Below, in pieces: positions 26,344-45,000 of a stretch of 64,000 bases of DNA. Origin of the DNA: Dirofilaria immitis (Eukaryota; Nematoda; Chromadorea; Rhabditida; Onchocercidae). A program made the position numbers and the translations under genes. Positions within the stretch are counted from its first letter, which is position 1. Each line of letters starts with the position of its first letter. A model generated the notes under the pieces. That model saw only the letters and a list, made by a program, of their open reading frames with translations. It was not told the DNA's origin and made no database searches. The DNA lies in contig JAKNDB010000068.1 of NCBI GenBank assembly GCA_024305405.1, positions 9,781,501-9,845,500 of the forward strand, given 5' to 3'.

Positions 26344-29078
26344 ATGGCGAATTTCTTTTTATGCTATGAGTGTGGTGCAACATTCAGTATAAGGAACGAT
26401 TTTGATGAGCATATTTTGATTCATCAAGCAGTTTCGCTGTGCTATCAAATTTATGAGTTCGACAAGGGCGGACCGGCTTCCGTTAAGGTTTTATTTTTTT
26501 ATTATCAAAAAATTGAAAAAAATATTCCTTCATCACTTCCTATTTTTCATCGTTACATTACTATTAATTATCTATTTGTTCTAAAAATAATTGATGAGTA
26601 TTCTATTACAGGCTAAAGAGGAAAATCAACATATAACGATATTTAAAGAGAACAATAAACCACAGGCAATCAAATTATCGGCAACATTTCGGAAAACATC
26701 TTGTGACTGGTCTCAAAAAACATGCGAAAAACAACAACATCGAAGCGGAAATTAGTAGATTTTCCTTTTTCTCCGGACAGTTCTTCCAAAGTATTTTGCT
26801 TGAAACAAAGGAAAAACTTCCAAAATGATGCAAAAACTACGAAGACGAATAAAGCACAAGATGATTCAACAACTGTCACTATTAACTCTCAGGCTACTCA
26901 ATCGCAAATAGGTGAAGAATTTTTTAGAATCGGATTGGAGGTAGTTTTTCATATTTGAAAGAAAATTAAACTGATAAGTTTTTTAAACTTATCCAATGAT
27001 TTTAATCGTATTTGAATCAGTGAGTGTAATGCTATAGTATTATTTTATTTCTCTTTTTCCTGTTGCGTTGAATAAAAGCTTAATGTTGTTTCTTGCACTT
27101 TCAGAATTAAAATCTGCAAAAAAACAAATTCAACAGATATTTTGGTGACAAGGCTTCCTGTGGACGTTTCTGGACCCATTCACATTAATTCACTGGATAG
27201 TCAAATGATGAATTCACAGAAAGTTGTTGAATTACCGAAAACCGATGTATCCGTAGCAACGGTTACAACATCAGCGAGAGTAACCATTACTTCGTCATCA
27301 TCTACATTTTTAACTGCATCAGCAATAAGGCAGAATGAATCTGCAACCTCGGCAACTACTCCAATGCTACCAAAATGTTTGATCTGTGATTATCGAAGCA
27401 GTCAAGGAACGGATATGGTGGAACACGGTATTTTTCATTTTTTTAACCGTCTGTAGACTGATGTTCAAGGTAGGCATTTTAATATATTTATCGATCTTCA
27501 AATTCATTTTCTTAAAATTTTGTTGCATGTCAGATTCTTCTTTTTCTTTTTATGTTATGTTTATAGCGATAGAAAAATATATAGCGTAAAATACATTTAA
27601 AAACTACTGAATTATTTGATGCAAACGTTTTTTTTTTAGTTATATACTCTTTTTGCAGAACAGCGATGACTTAGTTGCATTAATTGAGTCTATTTTTTCA
27701 GAGATGTGTAAATTTGTTAAAAAAATTATTTTATAGTCGTTCGAGTGCACAAAACATCTATTACAAATCTTGAAAGAGTAGATTTCGTGGACGGGAAGTG
27801 GTTAGAGCCGATAAAGCTTGAACCAAAGCAGGTATGTCGCATTTGTGTTTTTTAAATGGATCAGGGCTGATTTACTTCTTTTTTCTTAATTTTTAATATT
27901 ATTTAAACCTGTTCGCTTCATATTTCATCACATTATGATATAAGAATGAAGCAACGCATATCCGTAGAACATCATAAGGCAAATAATCATTATGAGATAT
28001 ATCGAATTGAATGTTATGAGTTATATTAATAATTTTAGCAATGTGCTTATTGTGTTCGAACTTTCCAAGAAGTGACAGATTATTTCTTGCATGTGATAAT
28101 TTGTCATAAAAGAAACTTGTTATTACCAAATGTCAGTAAATATAACTGTATCGTTTATCTGGCTCATCCTGGGATGCCTACGCACATGGTTCGTATTTTC
28201 ATGAAAAGACCATAATCAAACGCGATTAAAGTTTCCGTCTTGGCAGCTATTGAGTTCGTCCATATAAATAATTTATAAATGAAGCGAAATGTTTCAGCGT
28301 TTTTTCGCGAAGTTTTCGTTTTTGAAATCTATAATATAATAACTTATTATACACGATTTTTTTGATGTACATTTTCATTGAATTTGGAAATTGTTGGTAG
28401 AATTAGTGCTAATAAATGCTTTAAATATTTGGTCTATATTCAGTATTCTTACTTTAAAAATAGATTGAGCCAAGATTGTTTCCATTTTGAAAATATTTCT
28501 TAATAATTACCTTTGAATTCTCTTTCTACAAAAATATTTCTGTGTCGATATGATATTGGCCGATCTGCATTTATTTTCTGCTTTGCTAATTTTTCTAATG
28601 CAATTTTGTATGAACATTTAAGTCATAAGAATTTTTAAATTTTGTTCAAATGGCATGATGGCATATATTTGGGCATGCAATTATTGTAAGTGATAAATCT
28701 GTTTAACTCGGCGAATAAATAGTTCGATTACTTCAAAGGAAAATAGATGCCATAAATTGCCCGTATCATCGCCAGTCTGGGAGCTGTCTGTGCAGTATTT
28801 TTCTGTAAGAATGAGAAAAAAATCAGAATTAAATCTCGGAATTTTGGTGTTTTTACATTATATATAATGGAAGTTTCTACCGAGGAGTACCATCAAAAGT
28901 TTAAAAACTACAGGGATGAATAATAATGTTTCTTGAAATACCACACTTCATTTTAAATTAGAACAAACAGGTAAAGTGCGAGGATTGTGCAGCGAGTATG
29001 GCCGATTGCATTTTTCAGGAATTGAAACAGTATGAGAAGGGAAGGAAAAGGAAAGAAACGACTTCATACTACTATTGA
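26344..29078 (+). CDS. C2H2 zinc-finger protein with three fingers
   Basis: This is probably a nuclear DNA- or RNA-binding protein. Exons are 26344-26487, 26612-26911, 27105-27427, 27737-27831, 28039-28188 and 28971-29078. Finger 1 is CYECGATFSIRNDFDEHILI plus H. Finger 2 is CLICDYRSSQGTDMVEHV plus VRVH and is split by the intron at 27428. Finger 3 is CAYCVRTFQEVTDYFLHVII plus CH. Between fingers 1 and 2 lies a Ser/Thr-rich linker. The last exon is VKCEDCAASMADCIFQEL with a basic tail. If the donor at 28189 is not used, the protein ends instead at TAA 28213-28215. Frame breaks occur at the A runs 26715-26720 and 27118-27124. One more A in each makes all phases agree. No orthologue is recognised. 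Confidence 0.8.
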
Positions 29079-30198
29079 ATTTTAATAGCAGTGGGTAGAA
29101 AGAAGAATATGCGTTCGCATTATGCACAAATTTGTATAATCATCTCTTACTATTCAACGAACCACCCGATTTCATTCATTTGACACAGCAAGTCAACGTT
29201 ACTGAGAGTTCATCTAAATTTAAATCTTAATATTTCGGTCAGGACAATCAAAGAGTAAGAAGTCGGAGTGTATCATATTCCCTATCAAAAGGCTCATAAT
29301 ACAATTTTATAACAGTTCGGTCAAATGAGCACCGTTGCAATGCGCGCAGCGACTGCAGCTGCAAATGCATGTATGTCACATGAATGAGGCTGTAGAAAAA
29401 GCATAGAGGAGTCATTCACATGTTATATCTTCTGGACTAAATACATGCGATCATTTCTTTATTTTTCCATCCTATATGATGAAGACGATATTTCTCGCAA
29501 AACTCTCCTTTTCTCGTTCCCCTTATTTTCAAGTGATCTTGTTGTTTGTATGTGATATGTCTGAGACGCAGATACGTCCATAACGAGAAGTTGGCTTCAA
29601 ATTTATTTGCCCTTGGAATGTGAGCTTGGCGGATAGTGCGACGGCCAGAAGAAGTCAATCAGGGGACTCTGTGAGGTGTTGTCCAATCCTACTTTTCCTG
29701 AATCACACCCTTTTATACGGTACATCCTATGGTTTCTCTTAAATAAAAGTGGAAGAAAAAGGCTTCTGCTTTCCAGATATTTTAACTATTTAACCGGATT
29801 TGATTTGATTGTGCTCTGTTTCTTATTTCATTTCGAATCATACCAATAACTAATCTTGAATTAGCGTTCACAAATATGTCTTACTCTTCCATTTTTCTTT
29901 TAGCAATTCTTTCATGTCCATTCTTCAGCTTATTATATATTATTGCATGCAATTTATCCATAAACATCATTTGAAGCGGAACGAATGTCTTGCAGTCCAA
30001 TGTGCAAACAAACAAACAAATAGATAATTTTTCTTTTCCAACACTTTGCTCCATATTGCTTCATAAATTTCACGCTATTATATTATTATTATCACTTTTT
30101 TTTTGACAGATTTTGGTTGATGTTTGTATCGCCTAACAAACGCTCTTTCTTATCCAAGCCTCTTTCTCCCTCTCTTCCGTCCTCTCTCTCTCTCTCTA

Positions 30199-30243
<45 letters not shown>

Positions 30244-30701
30244 TTACGCTTTCCTCCACGTTCAACGAAACTTTAATATGACATCAAGAATTTTAAATCT
30301 TTATGTTCATTTCAATTCAAGCAATTCAGTTATAATCAGATAAAGTCATAATTTAGTTGATTTACTTCTCACTGGAAGAACGTCATATGTCATGCAGTTA
30401 CAATTTTCAGTGATTTTTTTGATACAGCTTAATTCTTATGTCGCATTTTAGTTTACAGTTCGTTCTTCACTATTTTCACGCATGAGGAGGGAAGAGTCTT
30501 TATCATGTTTTCGTGCATAAGGTAATAGGCTTTATTAGGTAATAGTAATAAGGAATAAGGTAAGCATACGTATATATAAGATAAGCGTACGTATTTATAG
30601 ATCTGAATAGGAAAGAACCTTCATTTTTTTAGACTGCTGAGGTGGTCAAAGTGTAACTGGTTTGTCACTTAGGCTAAACTTTACGGAAAGCTGTCCCAGT
30701 C
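29079..30701. other. intergenic region upstream of the kinesin gene
   Basis: No gene seen. It holds the TC/TA microsatellite (30182-30242). A polypyrimidine tract ending TTTTTTTAG at about 30632 lies 70 bases before the kinesin ATG and could accept a spliced leader or a 5' untranslated exon. Confidence 0.5.
30182..30242. repeat. compound (TC)n(TA)n microsatellite
   Basis: About eight TC units pass into roughly twenty TA units without a break. It lies about 460 bases upstream of the kinesin start codon. Confidence 0.95.
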
Positions 30702-36868
<6,167 letters not shown>

Positions 36869-38512
36869 GTTAATAATATTATGGTGGTGCTAAATATAAA
36901 TAATAGACTAAAACAGATAGTTCTAGAATTGTATGTGCTCAATTTGGTGACATTTTAGTAATACCGAAAAATTTTAGTAAATTAAATGATTCTTCATAAA
37001 GATAAAGAGACAGTAGTCTCCTTGACTTTTACTTAGGAGGCTTATGAATTTTTCTTTATTGTTTAAACAAAGTATCCCGAGTTCTGTTTCTCGGGGTAGT
37101 TTATACATAAATGGATGAAAGATTGTTCGCTTTATCCAAATTTATATAATATAGAATAACTTCGCAAGTTAAATTCTGTTATATAATTCAAAATAAAAAT
37201 TTGTTGATATTTTTAGCGATTTGGAAAGTTGATGATATAGCTATCTCTAATGAAATAAAGGCTGTTAAAACACCTACACATTTTCTCCACAAGGAAGAAA
37301 GAAAAATAATTCGGTTATATTTGAAAAACTATGTGATATATATATGTTTCGCTTTGCCTTTCTTTTGTAGTTTTTATCTACATTTCTTTCTTGAATTTTC
37401 TATTCTAAAATTTGTGGAATTTTAGCATTATTTTGGTCATATCTCACCAGATATGATTTTGCTTCATTTTGTCATTCGATTCTATAAACATAGTGAGAAA
37501 TATAAATTGTCATTTTAAAGACATCATTTAGATTGCATTGCTTTGGCTTTCTGCTCTCTCTTTGCTGATTATACTTTTGATGATTCTGGATGAGAAAGAA
37601 GCGAGGAAGAAGTTATACTGGTATTGGATAAGAAAAAACTGAATTTTTGATTTAATGATGGAATTTTTATTCTTTTATATGATCAAGTTCTGTGATGCCT
37701 TGTCGCTGTTTTTGGATCGCAATTCCACAGTAAGATCGTAAGGATTTCATTTTCATTTTCTTAATAATTCGCTTGATTGAATTGTATTTTTCTCGTCAGT
37801 AATCACTTGTCGTAGCGTGATACTTTCTCAATTTATCTCTTTGGTTTGAAACTTTTCATTTGATTTTGCTTTTACTCTTGTTTGCCTCTGTGGCAGTTTC
37901 AACTGTTTCAATCTCATGCATATTTTTCGAATTATGTTTTTATCAGTGGTCGAAAACTGACTTATTCTACGATTATCTATTAATATTCTCTTTGTCATTT
38001 GGCTAAAAAAATCTTGACTAAGATAAAGTAGAATAGGTAAGTACTTGGAAAGCTGCTTATTTTTAGCATATCTCTATTGATGTTTGTTCTTCATAGTTTT
38101 TTCGGTTTAATTTTATACCGTTTTATTCCTTTATGTTTATTTTGATCGGAAAAGAAATCATATTGCAAATAAATCTATGTATTTCTTATTCATTATGTAT
38201 ATATAAATCAAGGCAGTATCCACTGCATTATTTTGAAAATATTCTGACATTTATTGTCAACAATGTAAAATAAAGAATGGAATTGGCAATAATTTTTTGA
38301 TGTTATTTATGGCTGAGAAAGATCGTGAGAAGCATATGGATGTTTCGCGTATGAATACGAGCAGTTCGATCATTAAGAAAAATGATTTCGGATATGTTAC
38401 ATTTAGAAAAAGACTGGGTAGTCTATGTCAAAACGAAGTAGCTATGGATTCCCTTAAATTGCCTCATTGTATTTGAAGTCATTTTCAGCTGCAAACAGTC
38501 ATCACTAAAGAA
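36869..38512. other. intergenic, with one 55-codon open frame
   Basis: AT-rich 3' flank of the kinesin gene. One frame from ATG 38309 to TGA 38474-38476 encodes 55 residues starting MAEKDREKHMDVSRMNTSSS. It could be a 5' exon or an upstream reading frame of the CCCH gene that follows, but no donor in phase is obvious. Confidence 0.4.
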
Positions 38513-39968
38513 ATGTCCCGTGAAGGATGCGGAGAAATAAATAATAATAATACGAAAAAGCAAAATGAAAACTTAGGTGGTGATTCTATGAAGATGGAAA
38601 GAAGCAATAATAATAATACGCAGGAAACCCTGAAGAAACTAAAAATAAATAAAAATGGCGGTATCAAAGTGAAAAAGGGAGAATCAATCGAAAAAATGAC
38701 AACGATGGAAAAAAGAGTTTAATCAACAGGATATTTGCAGGTTAGCTTACAGTTTTCATTACTGGTAGTTTTGTAACAGAAGATTGTACTTCCTAAAATA
38801 CAGCTAGCTAGAAAAAGATTTGAGCTGTCTCCGTGAAGGTAATGAATTAGGAACGATTCGATTAATGAAAAATGAAGGTGTGTATATGTTTTTAGCTACT
38901 TCATTACAGAGATTTCCTAAATAATATGTGCAATCGTGGTTCAAGATGTAAATTTTATCATCCTCCAAGTATTGTTCGACAGCGAGCATCGCAACAAACA
39001 CCAGAAGGCATTGAATATCGATTTTGCATTGACTATCAGGTAAACTTCTATTGTGTGCGGAAACGAAGGCAAGCGCGAAGCCAAGTTTTTATTGGTGAAT
39101 GAGTTCTTAAGGCGAGATATTGGATGAAAGTTTCAGTTGCATCCTTTCGGAGCTATGACATTTCGTCTTTTGTTGTGAAAAATAGCTATTAGTATACCAT
39201 AATTATGGTTAGATATGAGTGCTAGGAAAATATCGCATTTTGCAGGACACTCGCTCTTGAATTGAATCCAACTCATAGAATAGGGAGAGGAAGTACCTAG
39301 AAAAACTAATGCAGCGATGTGAAATTTCAGAATAGTGGTTGCCATCGCGATAATTGCCGTTACGTCCATGCTCATCGAGAGGATGTTAACCGTTACAAAA
39401 TGGCGGGAGAAGTGACGCTTAACCTAGCTCGTGAAATTGCTGCAGTTTATAACTGCGATACTATCAATGGGATACCATTTTGCAAGGGATATCAAACAGG
39501 CTCGTGTTCACGTGGTGGACAGCGATGCCGCTATTGGCATATTAACGTTAAAGAGGAGCGCGAGCGACGTTGCGGATATCACGCAGCATGCCAATTTCTA
39601 CGTTGCCACCTTTAGCGCGAGGATCAGTCCTAGGATTACCGTGCTCTGCTTACACTAGTCGTCGTTGCTATCCATACAGGGCTGCTGATGCCTATGATTC
39701 ATATGGTAAGCGTGTGCGTTATGATTTGGATAGCGATTATGTGCTTGATTTGGAACGTAAAAATGCAGAGCTAAGTAAAGAAGTTGAAGGGCTTAAACGT
39801 GAGCTAGCACGTGAACGTGAACGTTATGGTGATCTCTACGCGTTATTTCGTCAGCGTAATATCATTACAACAACGCAGCAAGATCTCGCTAACATAATTC
39901 CTATCTCCACAGCTTATTACCAGGCTACATCATCAACAGGTTGGACGGAGACACGGTGGACTCACTGA
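38513..39968 (+). CDS. ZC3H10-like CCCH zinc-finger protein
   Basis: A CCCH RNA-binding protein that matches the layout of animal ZC3H10. An Asn/Lys-rich 5' segment starts at ATG 38513 (MSREGCGEINNNNTKKQ). A possible small exon at about 38812-38876 reads EKDLSCLREGNELG. The main exons are about 38916-39039 and 39331-39968. Finger 1 contains DFLNNMCNRGSRCKFYH and its first Cys comes from an unresolved upstream junction. Finger 2 is CIDYQNSGCHRDNCRYVH. Finger 3 is CKGYQTGSCSRGGQRCRYWH. A charged coiled coil follows (LERKNAELSKEVEGLKRELA), as in ZC3H10. Frame breaks: TT at 39570-39571 should be TTT (continuing ERRLRISRSMP), and probably the A run 38709-38714. The 5' end is not secure. Confidence 0.75.
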
Positions 39969-42028
39969 ATTGCCTTTTCGCTGTTTATTAATGATTTTGC
40001 TTACTGTTTTCTAAATTCAGGTCAATTCTTGCGCGATTCTTTTTTTTAGACTATTTGAAATTCCGGTGAGTGCAACTATTTTCCCTTCTCTTATATTAGA
40101 GATTGGGATCAAAAGGAGCACCACCGTTTCCAGGTGTTCTTTGCATGAGAAAGTATATTTATAAATTGTGTAATACGGGTGAGCAGTACTTCTGTTATTT
40201 TTCGGGTTTCTAAGCAGTATTTTCAGTGAACAAGGAAAACTATCATATGTTTCTTATTCTGTTTTGAACCAATTTCATGTTTTGAAATATCAGGTTGTTG
40301 GAGAAGAAATTGAATAAGGTACATAGAGCCATAATTAGAAAATACTATTTTTTCAAACTCTTTAGTTTTGCTTCCATTAGAAATAAATAAAAGAATTTTA
40401 GTCCGTTTTTGAAAAGGGGATTTAAGTGTCATTCTCCTTATCTTTATCCCATTTACATCCGCATAGTGAATTTCACTGGTTTTGCAGAGTCGATAGTGAT
40501 AATATATGTAAAGATCACTTATGAACAGGGCGCATGCTATGTTACTATTTTTGTCATACTCTATTTTGGGATACATTAGAAAAGTAATCTGCTTTAAGCA
40601 TCTCCTTTTTTCAGTCATACTTGATATATTTTTGATCCTTTTTCCCAACTATCATGTTTTTACTTTGAGTTATACTTTCCAATTTGCTGCGCGCATTATT
40701 TCACTGGAATGCGAGCTTTCCACATGTTTTTGCGTTTTGCGCCGAAATTGCAAGCAAATTCAATAAATTATTTAAACACAATATAGTAAAGCATTATGCG
40801 TTATGCCTTATTGCTATGGGTAAATCATGCGCTTCGATTATTTGTCACTTTTTGGAACTCTTGAAAAATAAGCGAATGATTTAGTGATTTACGACGAATC
40901 TAGATTTAAAATTTCGGAATGGGTGAATTTGATTTTGTGATTAATTTGTTAGTCTTATGAAAAAAATCCCTGTAAAATTATAACAATAAGGAATCCACGA
41001 TGTCATCGGAAGCATTATCGTAATATTCGGATTGTGATTAACTTGAATTAAGTTGCTTGTAATCTAAGTAGTAATTTAAGAAAAGGCTACTATTGATTAC
41101 AAGTTTTCTTACGAAATTTCAGATAATAAAGATATCAGAGGACGCATAATTACTGGATGCTTCCGATACTTCTAGTTTGCTCGTAATTTCAAATGATTAT
41201 ACACGTGGATTCCTTATTGTTACAATTTTACATGCACAATACCCTATTTACATATAGCTACAGCCAATATTAGTTCAAAAGATATCGTACGTTACTTACA
41301 ACTTTATACAACATTTAGTGGTTATGTTCATAATTGTATAATTCGAGGAACAATTGTTATACTGAAATATTGTCTTTAGTTTGGTAAGTTCTTCATTTTG
41401 AATTCAAATTAATAAGAATTTGAGGAAAAAATAAATTATTTACGATTTATTAGCAAAGCAGAAAAATCTATTAATGTCTGCTTTAATAGAATTTCATACA
41501 ATAAAGTGGATCATTAAACAAACTTATAGGATGTTTCAGTTTTATAAATGCTTTCAGTTCTTACGGTTCATTTCATTTTTTTGCAATATATATATATATA
41601 ATTTTAAGTTGTGTAGGTCAACTAAGAAGTCAAAATTTAGTTTAAATTCTGCTTGAATATGTCAAATTTTTTTCTGACCTTGTGATTGCAGTCAATACTA
41701 AGTACTGAAAACAATCATCATGCATAGATTTAATCAAATACAGTCGGTTACGGTCTGTCTTCATACTTTTTCTCTCTGCATCTTGAAATAAAATGCTAGT
41801 TGAAATTCATAAAGCTTACCGCAGGAATCATTCATCCAAAAAAGCAGCAGGAATCTTAATGTTACTTAAAGCCTAATAGCAAATTAAATTTCTCTGTTTT
41901 TGTTTAACATCGAGTAATTTTGATGCTTTATTTTGATGTTCGCTTTATCGATTTTTTCCGTGTAACGTGCTGATCTTTGATTCGTATTATCGAATACGAA
42001 GACAGATTGCAAGTTTCTGCTATTACAG
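39969..42028. other. intergenic with foldback element
   Basis: It contains the MITE-like palindrome 40971-41232 and an AT run near 41587-41600. On the minus strand an unbroken 141-codon frame (40648-40223) exists. It has no recognisable motif, splice partner or coding-like composition and is treated as chance. Confidence 0.5.
40971..41232. mobile_element. foldback MITE-like element, 262 bp
   Basis: Terminal inverted repeats of 29 bases (40971-40999 and 41204-41232) match with one mismatch. They start TGTAAAATT and include AACAATAAGGAATCCACG. Inside, a second pair is inverted (CGGAAGCAT near 41009 against ATGCTTCCG near 41157), and the centre pairs again (CTTGTAATC near 41058 against GATTACAAG near 41095). 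The whole element is thus an imperfect palindrome without coding capacity, as expected for a miniature inverted-repeat element moved by a transposase encoded elsewhere. No clear target-site duplication is visible at the ends. Confidence 0.8.
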
Positions 42029-45000
42029 ATGTCTCATTTTTTGAAACCTGTCGATTACAATGATGATAATGATGATGATGATGATGATGATGGATCTTGT
42101 CTAATTAGAGCAAGACCTATTGACTCAAACATCGCTCGAAAATTGGGCAATTATGCTTCGAGCAAAGATTTTGTCACTGGAAGTATGGAATCGCAACAAG
42201 AGCTGAGAGGTTCGTTGAGATTTTCCGCAGTTATTAAGTTAAAGTTATTTCTAACTTTATAAATTGGCGTTTTTATTCTAAATGTCTAATCTAGCTGCTT
42301 TTAAACCGCAACTGATCTAAACCTAAACGTTAAGAAATTTACTAAGCAGAAAAGTGACATAAGAAACCCTGTTAGCTAGTTATTCACTATCTATCTTTTA
42401 AATCGGAGTTTTTATTATTTTAAATGCTTTAAGAAGTGTATTTTAGTTTATTAGGTAAAGACCTTGAAAGTTTATAAAGGCATAAGGTGCACATAGTGCT
42501 TTTAGTAGTTTTAAAACTTGTTTATTTTTTCCAGTAATCCCAAAATCTGTTATAAATGGAATTTATTTACTCCTGTTTGTTTCATTTTAGAGTTGAAGTA
42601 AAGTTCTGTAAGATATGAATTTCTTAATTCTTTTCTTGATATTTGAAGTTTTATGACATATATTTATGGCATGTATTTCTAAGATTTCATTAACATTTTA
42701 GAAAATAATACAACAATGGAAAACGATCCAAAAAGAGATGAAATGATGGAAGAAAAAATTAAATTAGAACAGCGCAATAAACTTGGTGCAAAAATATTAA
42801 AAGCGAAACTGCAGGGGAAAATAGTATGTGTTCTTTAATTCACACGCACTGATAATTTCATTCAAATATGTTATCTTGATAATATTCAGAAAGTTACGAT
42901 AAAATTGCTATTGTCCAGTGAAACACTATGAAAGTTTTACAGTGTTTGGTAAAAAATTAGAGAAAGAGTTGTATGCTCTAAGAGAAGATAGACAAGGCTC
43001 AACTTCAATTTGTAAAGTACTACTTAGAACTGATGGAGGTGATGTGCGGATTCCTGCCACCATGAAGCAAGAAAAAAGGTCTAATATCATTTTTTTTTTT
43101 ATTGTGTGAGTAAAGGAATAAACGAGAGAAAAGTTTTGAATTAATTAATTTATACATTTTAGAAGATACAAGTGAAAATTAGTTTTCATAAACAAATATG
43201 TTGACTTCTAGGGATTTTTTTATTTTTCATGCTTCCAGTAGCCTTTATGCTCGTAATGTAAGCTTTGTCACTTCTATGTTTCTCGAAAACGCTGCTGAAT
43301 CTTTCAGAAAGCGCTCGAGAGATTCAGCAATGAGAACGATATTATTGAGTTAGGGACCAAATAGTTCTAGTATTCCTTCATAATAGTATAAATATGTATT
43401 GGATGGTTTGTTCGTTGTATCTTCATATTTTTTATTAATAATTTCCTCCAAATATTGACTTGTAATAAGATAGTTACAGTAACATGCAATGCATTTAGGA
43501 TTTAAAAATTTTTGGAACAGTTGACGCAATTTATCATACCGAGAAAAATATTCACGATATGTTAGCTGATGAAAAAGAGACAACATCCTCTCATTATATT
43601 TTCAACAATATTAAGGTCAGTTTTTAAACAGATTTTGGGACTATTTATTCTCTAAAGTGCTTGGGACATCGATGATGTTGTTTACTCAGTATAAACTGGA
43701 TAATTCATAAAAATACAAATAGCGAAAGAAAGTATGTAGTAATTATGTTTATGTCCCTTACAAACTGCAGACTGCAAAGAAACATCGAGCGGACGAAGAT
43801 TGGGTAGTTGATGATGCGATGATGGCCGTAAAACGCACACGGAAAAGAGAAGAGAAAGAGAAGAGGAGAAGCCGAAGCAATCTGATAAAAGATAAGTTTG
43901 TTTTTGCTTTGTTAGCAATTACTGTTAGAATTTTTGGTATCCCTGGTGCTGAACAATCTACGAATGTTACTGGCAAAGATTCAATAATCGTTATCATCAT
44001 TTTGAGTTGCAGCACTTGATTCATTTAATCGTTTGCTAAACAGAATGATGTTCAATCCCTAAAAATGATTTATTTTCTAATATATTTTATAATAAATTTC
44101 GTAGTACTCAACAGTGATTTGATATTCATGAAATGAGATTATGAAATATTTAGTGAAGATTTTGAACAGATAATCATCGGTATGTCACATAAAGATGGAA
44201 GCAATAAGCTGTGATTAAAACAAAATTAAATTTTGAAATTGTCGCTAAAAGCACTTAAATACACCGCAGTCGGAAAAAATTACCAAAGATGGAAGAAAGA
44301 TCAAAATCGAAGGAAGGTATAAAAGACAACATGCGAGTGAGAAATCTGAAAGAGAAAGCATGTAGAAAGCTGTCTTGTTTGATATTACGTACAATTTGGT
44401 GTATTATAAGTGCAATTTGATATTTAAAGCTTAAGTCTTTCTCATATATTAAAGAGATGGTCAGCAATAAGCAAGTGTGAGACATTTTAGTCAAATACAT
44501 GGAATCTAGTAAAAATAAAAATTGATTTACGTATTTTTAAAAAATATCTTTTGTGTTTTATAATTGTCTAATTTTTTGTCCAAGTACAAAAAGTGCATGT
44601 TTCAGATAGGTATCAAAATATGTCTTACTTATTCTTGGCTTGATTTTCTAAGTATAAATACCGAGAATAATGAAATTCATGTTAGTTGAGAAAAGCAATA
44701 GCTTTTGATCAATTATTTATGTGATTTGTAGATCTTTTGGACATCTCAACATACATAAAAATGTGTCGTTTTAACAAGAAAGTGTTTTAAAATCCTCCAT
44801 TTTGTGTCCTTTTGTCGCTTAATTGTAATTTCTAACTTCACTGTCGATGTAATACGTTGAACTGATCCACTTGTTCTGATAATTTCTTCAGAGCTCTTAT
44901 CGCATCATCTTTTGGTAATTCCAACGGTTTTTCAGCTGTAGTTCATCATTTTTGGAGAGATTTCCAAGTTGTTTTATGTCTATCATTTTGCCGAATTTGA

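Noticed and set aside
30182..30242. TC/TA tract as a promoter element of the kinesin gene
   Set aside because: Simple repeat with no supporting motif. Distance and content give no reason to assign a role.
40223..40648. Longest uninterrupted frame in the window (141 codons, minus strand)
   Set aside because: Composition follows AT-rich background, there is no splice partner, motif or neighbour link, and real exons here are short. Treated as chance.
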